From Pseudonocardia sp. (lineage in GTDB: Bacteria; Actinomycetota; Actinomycetes; Mycobacteriales; Pseudonocardiaceae): a stretch of DNA of 64,000 nucleotides. A program made the translations under genes and the position numbers. Positions within the stretch are counted from its first letter, which is position 1; each line of letters opens with the position of its first letter. Below the pieces are notes generated by a model that had not been told where the DNA came from, searched no databases, and saw only the letters and a list, made by a program, of their open reading frames with translations. The stretch covers positions 16,281 to 80,280 of the forward strand of contig JAOZVV010000025.1 of assembly GCA_025869365.1 (NCBI GenBank), in the 5' to 3' direction. This document shows positions 58,546 through 64,000 of this stretch, piece by piece.

Positions 58546-58896
58546 ATGGGTGAGACGGACAAGCGACCCCACAGCCGTTCCGGCGTGCGCAGGTCCACCT
58601 CGTCGGTCCTGACCCCCCCGACGGGCATTCCCTCGCTGGACGACCTGGGTGTCGGTCTGCCGGCGCAGCGCGCGTCCGAGCAGGTGCCGCCTCCCGGAGC
58701 CCCGGTCACACCGCCCGCGGCGCCCCCGGCGCAGGTCAGCACGGCCACCTGCGCGTGCGGCCACGAGCCGGACGCACACGAGCACTACCGCCCCGGTTCG
58801 GACTGCGCGCTCTGCGGCCTGGACGCGTGCACCAGCTACCGGCCGCAGGGCGGCACCGCCCGCCGGCTGCTGCGCAGGCTCGGCCTGAAGGGCTGA
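58546..58896 (+). CDS. Small protein with C-terminal Cys/His cluster
   Basis: A 116-residue hydrophilic protein: a long disordered Pro/Ser/Ala N-terminal half and a compact C-terminal zinc-ribbon-like part, CACGHEPDAHEHYRPGSDCA then LCGLDACTSYRP, with five cysteines and four histidines, ending in a basic helix (RRLLRRLGLKG). An AGGAGG site precedes ATG 58546. It is metal-binding in appearance, with no enzyme motif. It is not a homologue of the WCRLCWR pair. Function unknown. Confidence 0.75.
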   Translation: MGETDKRPHSRSGVRRSTSSVLTPPTGIPSLDDLGVGLPAQRASEQVPPPGAPVTPPAAPPAQVSTATCACGHEPDAHEHYRPGSDCALCGLDACTSYRPQGGTARRLLRRLGLKG

Positions 58897-58920
58897 GCGC
58901 CCCGGGCCGGGCACCACGCG

Positions 58921-58962
58921 GACGAGGAGGGCCAGGTCGGAGTCTCCGGCCTGGCCCTCGTC
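58921..58962. terminator. Strong bidirectional hairpin between convergent genes
   Basis: GAGGGCCAGG (58927-58936) pairs with CCTGGCCCTC (58950-58959), extended by GACG (58921-58924) with CGTC (58959-58962) across a small bulge. It separates the small Cys/His gene and the PAP2 gene. Confidence 0.7.
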
Positions 58963-59626
58963 ATGTCCGCCGGCGGGCGGCGCGGATGTCCGCCAGCCGT
59001 TCCAGCAGCAACGCGCAGCCCAGCACGATCGCGACCGCGGCGCAGAAGCCGCCGATCGTGTCCGTGGGGTAGTGCGCGCCGATGACGACCATCGCCGCGC
59101 CGATCGTCGCACCCGCCACGGACGTGACCACGGCGACCAGCGCCATGGACAGCCGCCGTCCCGGTCTCAGCACCCCGACCAGGAGCAACGCAAGCACCAG
59201 CGCGATCGACGTCGCCCCGCCGGTGTGCCCGCTCGGGAACGCGAAACCGGCGTTGTCCATGGTCCGGCCGATGGCGGGCTTGAGGAACGTGGTCGCCAGC
59301 CCGGTGAGGCCGGGGCCGACGATCGCGAGGACGGCGAGCCGCCGCCGGCCCAGTACCAGGCAGACCACCGCCAGGACGACCGCCGCGACGACGACGAACG
59401 GCGGTGAGCCGAAGGTCGCCAGCCGGCCCAGCACCCAGTTGTGCGCCCCGCCGAGGGAGTCCACGAGGTTCTCGGCGCGCCAGTCCACCCGGCCGGCGTC
59501 GGACTGCCCGGCGTAGCGGGCGGCGAGCACCGTGAACACGACCACCGCGAGGCCGACGACGATCAGGGCAGGCCTGCGGAGCACGTCCGGCAGGGCCACG
59601 CGCACGTCGGGCTCCGGTGCGGTCAC
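58961..59626 (-). CDS. PAP2-superfamily membrane phosphatase (copy 2)
   Basis: A 221-residue membrane phosphatase with about six helices and all three motifs: KPAIGRTMDN, FAFPSGHTGGATS and IGAHYPTDTIGGFCA. GTG 59626 is the start. It shares fold and motif spacing with the protein at 29358. Candidate undecaprenyl-pyrophosphate or other lipid phosphate phosphatase. Confidence 0.88.
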   Translation of the reverse strand: MTAPEPDVRVALPDVLRRPALIVVGLAVVVFTVLAARYAGQSDAGRVDWRAENLVDSLGGAHNWVLGRLATFGSPPFVVVAAVVLAVVCLVLGRRRLAVLAIVGPGLTGLATTFLKPAIGRTMDNAGFAFPSGHTGGATSIALVLALLLVGVLRPGRRLSMALVAVVTSVAGATIGAAMVVIGAHYPTDTIGGFCAAVAIVLGCALLLERLADIRAARRRT

Positions 59627-59693
59627 CGAGCCGATGCTACCGAGATCCCGGCTGTCGGCGCCGCACGATCCGACGGCGTCACGTCACCCGCGA

Positions 59694-60446
59694 TCAGCCG
59701 GAGATACATCGGCCGTTCGCGTAGAGCGGTGTGGTGTCCACCGGCCGTCCCGCAGGCGGGTTGATCTCGATCGTCACGTTCCCGCCGGGGGTCAGGGCCG
59801 CCTCGCAGTCCTCGACCCCGCTGTCCGTGGCGCCCCCGGCGTAGAGGTCGATCCAGAACGAGCCCGAACCGAGGCAGGAGGCGCACTGGTCCTCCATGAC
59901 GAAGTACTTCTTCAGCGGCGGGTAGTAGATCACCGTCCCGGGCGCGATCTGGTCCGCGTCCGAGGCCATCGTGACCGGATCGCTGAACGTGCCCGTGCCG
60001 CCGGCCTCGGAGTGGACGCTCGGATAGGCGATCTGCGTGCTGCCGGCGGGGTCGTTGTCGAAGGCCGCGTAGAAGGTGATCTTCGCGCTCTTCTGCGTGC
60101 CCGCGGGCCCGATGGTGGCGCCGCCGGTCGTGGTGCTGCCGCCCGCCCGGGAGCGGGTGGTCGGGGCGGGGCCGCTGGTGCCGGTGAGCGGGGCGGGGGT
60201 CGCGGTCGTGGTGCGGGTGCTCGCGTCCTGCGCGGCGCGCATGACGTTCGCGGCGGCACCCGTGACCGGGTCCGGCGCGGTGATGGGGGCCCTCGGCGCG
60301 GGGGCGGTCGTGACCGGGACGGGCGCGACGAGCGCGGCGTCGGACACGGGCGCGCCGCAGGCGACGAGCAGCAGGGACAGGAGGAGGCACGGCACACCGG
60401 CTCTGAGGGCGGTGGCCGGGCGCAGGGGGCTGGGGAGCGTGCGCAC
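59694..60446 (-). CDS. Lipoprotein with 3D/DPBB-like domain
   Basis: A 250-residue lipoprotein: signal with lipobox LLVAC (about residues 26-30), a long Thr/Pro/Ala linker (about residues 35-110) and a C-terminal double-psi beta-barrel-like domain. Visible elements are [40 protein letters not shown] and FWIDLYAG, with four cysteines probably in disulfides. The fold resembles 3D/RlpA-type wall-binding proteins. GTG 60446. It follows pepN after a terminator hairpin. Confidence 0.75.
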   Translation of the reverse strand: MRTLPSPLRPATALRAGVPCLLLSLLLVACGAPVSDAALVAPVPVTTAPAPRAPITAPDPVTGAAANVMRAAQDASTRTTTATPAPLTGTSGPAPTTRSRAGGSTTTGGATIGPAGTQKSAKITFYAAFDNDPAGSTQIAYPSVHSEAGGTGTFSDPVTMASDADQIAPGTVIYYPPLKKYFVMEDQCASCLGSGSFWIDLYAGGATDSGVEDCEAALTPGGNVTIEINPPAGRPVDTTPLYANGRCISG

Positions 60447-60536
60447 GGTCAGGGGGTCTCCGGGTCTTCCGGACGACCGACGTCCCCGAACGGCGGTCGC
60501 GCAGCGTGAATGGGACCAGTGTGGCAGACGCCCGAA

Positions 60537-60570
60537 ACGCCCGGAAGTGGGATCCCCCGCTTCCGGGCGT
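60537..60570 (-). terminator. Intrinsic-type terminator after pepN
   Basis: ACGCCCGGAAG (60537-60547) and CTTCCGGGCGT (60560-60570) are perfect 11-base inverted arms with a 12-base loop, 44 bases beyond the pepN stop. On the minus strand it is followed by a short TTT. Confidence 0.8.
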
Positions 60571-60613
60571 CACGCAGTGTGGAGCACCGGTGGATCGTCT
60601 GGGGCCGGTCGCG

Positions 60614-63163
<2,550 letters not shown>

Positions 63164-63340
63164 TGGCTCGGGTGCGTCCTCTCGGATGGCGATCGGTTCT
63201 CTCGGGGCTCGACGGCATCCAATCACGTGTGCCGGTGCCTCGCCCCGGTCATTCGCGCGGGGGTGGGGAACACCTTCCGGGCGGCGCTGGTTGTGCGTCT
63301 GGACGAGGCCTGCCGGCATCATCCGACGAACGGAGCAAGT

Positions 63341-63964
63341 GTGAGCAGCACGGACAGCAAAGCCACCGCGGTCGACATCTGGTTCGATCCGCTGTGTCCC
63401 TGGGCGTGGCTGACGTCGCGCTGGATTCTCGAGGTCGAGAAGGTCCGCGACATCGACCTGAACTTCCACGTCATGAGCCTGTCGGTGCTGAACTCGGGCC
63501 GTGACCTGCCCGAGCAGTACCGGGAGCTGATGACCAAGGGCTACGGACCGGTCCGCGTCTGCATCGCCGCCGCCGAGTCCCACGGCCAGGAGATCCTCCG
63601 CCCGCTCTACACCGCGATGGGGGAGCGGATCCACGACGGCGGCAACAAGGACTTCGACGTCGTCATCAAGGAGGCGCTGGCCGAGCTCGACCTCCCGGCG
63701 TCGCTCGCGGAGGCGGCCGGCTCCACCGAGTTCGACGAGTTGCTCGAGGCCAGCCACCACCGCGGCATGGACCCCGTGGGCATGGAGGTCGGCACGCCCG
63801 TCCTGCACGTCGACGGCGTCGCCTACTTCGGCCCGGTCATCTCGAAGGTGCCGCACGGCGAGGACGCGGGGAAGGTCTTCGACGGCGCGCGCCTGCTCGC
63901 GGAGTGGCCGCACTTCTTCGAGCTCAAGCGCACCCGCACGGAGGACCCGGACTTCGACTACTGA
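63341..63964 (+). CDS. DsbA-fold, mycothiol-dependent nitroreductase Rv2466c family protein
   Basis: A 207-residue thioredoxin-fold protein, the same length as Rv2466c. Conserved landmarks are [59 protein letters not shown], the cis-proline region [20 protein letters not shown] and [17 protein letters not shown]. The active-site motif is C19-P-W-A22, so the resolving cysteine of the mycobacterial CPWC is alanine here. GTG 63341. It probably uses mycothiol in reductive detoxification. The pepN neighbour supports orthology. Confidence 0.9.
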   Translation: MSSTDSKATAVDIWFDPLCPWAWLTSRWILEVEKVRDIDLNFHVMSLSVLNSGRDLPEQYRELMTKGYGPVRVCIAAAESHGQEILRPLYTAMGERIHDGGNKDFDVVIKEALAELDLPASLAEAAGSTEFDELLEASHHRGMDPVGMEVGTPVLHVDGVAYFGPVISKVPHGEDAGKVFDGARLLAEWPHFFELKRTRTEDPDFDY

Positions 63965-64000
63965 GATCGTTTCCGCGAACGGCGCGCCCGGTGATTTCCG

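Overview
The window is very GC-rich actinobacterial chromosomal DNA: strong G/C preference at third codon positions, GTG and TTG starts, very tight operons, few T-tract terminators and probable leaderless genes. A DUF222/13E12-type HNH protein, a CtaJ-like/DUF5130 pair, an LCP phosphotransferase and a pepN/Rv2466c-type pair all fit a Pseudonocardia-like member of the Pseudonocardiales. That genus call is inference. I saw no tRNA, rRNA, CRISPR array or insertion sequence.

Layout. (1) 1-7.4 kb: edge of a Wzz/kinase gene, a GT-C membrane glycosyltransferase, a membrane-tethered receiver-domain protein behind a possible 26-residue leader peptide, an HNH protein with a perfect LexA box, and two EEP-family hydrolases. 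(2) 7.3-16.4 kb: a free-standing adenylation-carrier-thioesterase enzyme divergent from an LCP ligase, then a polysaccharide deacetylase, a nucleotide-sugar dehydrogenase and a CapD-type dehydratase flanked by two related small Cys/His-rich proteins. (3) 29.1-16.4 kb, minus strand: a nearly gapless ten-gene operon (PLP decarboxylase, ATP-grasp ligase, Wzz/kinase, CapD dehydratase, aminotransferase, GT4, flippase, lipoprotein, Wzy polymerase, phosphoglycosyl transferase). This is a Wzx/Wzy-type exopolysaccharide factory for an amino-dideoxy sugar, perhaps decorated with an amino-acid-derived group. (4) 29.4-40.5 kb: PAP2 phosphatase, dTDP-rhamnose genes rfbD/rfbB/rfbC (no rfbA in the window), a lipoprotein, a P450 with a frameshifted VanB-type reductase, DUF2252, and two sugar C-methyltransferases. 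(5) 41-53.7 kb: a second Wzx/Wzy/Wzz set with its own phosphoglycosyl transferase, GT2 and GT4 enzymes and two secreted GH5-like glycanases. (6) 53.9-64 kb: mostly core genes (branched-chain aminotransferase, CtaJ-like and DUF5130 proteins, a two-component pair, a PAP2 phosphatase, a lipoprotein, pepN and an Rv2466c-type thioredoxin-fold protein).

How it fits together. Two polymer systems lie side by side. Each has an initiating phosphoglycosyl transferase, transferases, a flippase, a polymerase and a length regulator, and they may share nucleotide-sugar genes and the LCP ligase for attachment to the cell wall. The least familiar items are the paired WCRLCWR small proteins, the A-T-TE enzyme, and the ATP-grasp/decarboxylase pair at the head of the first polymer operon.
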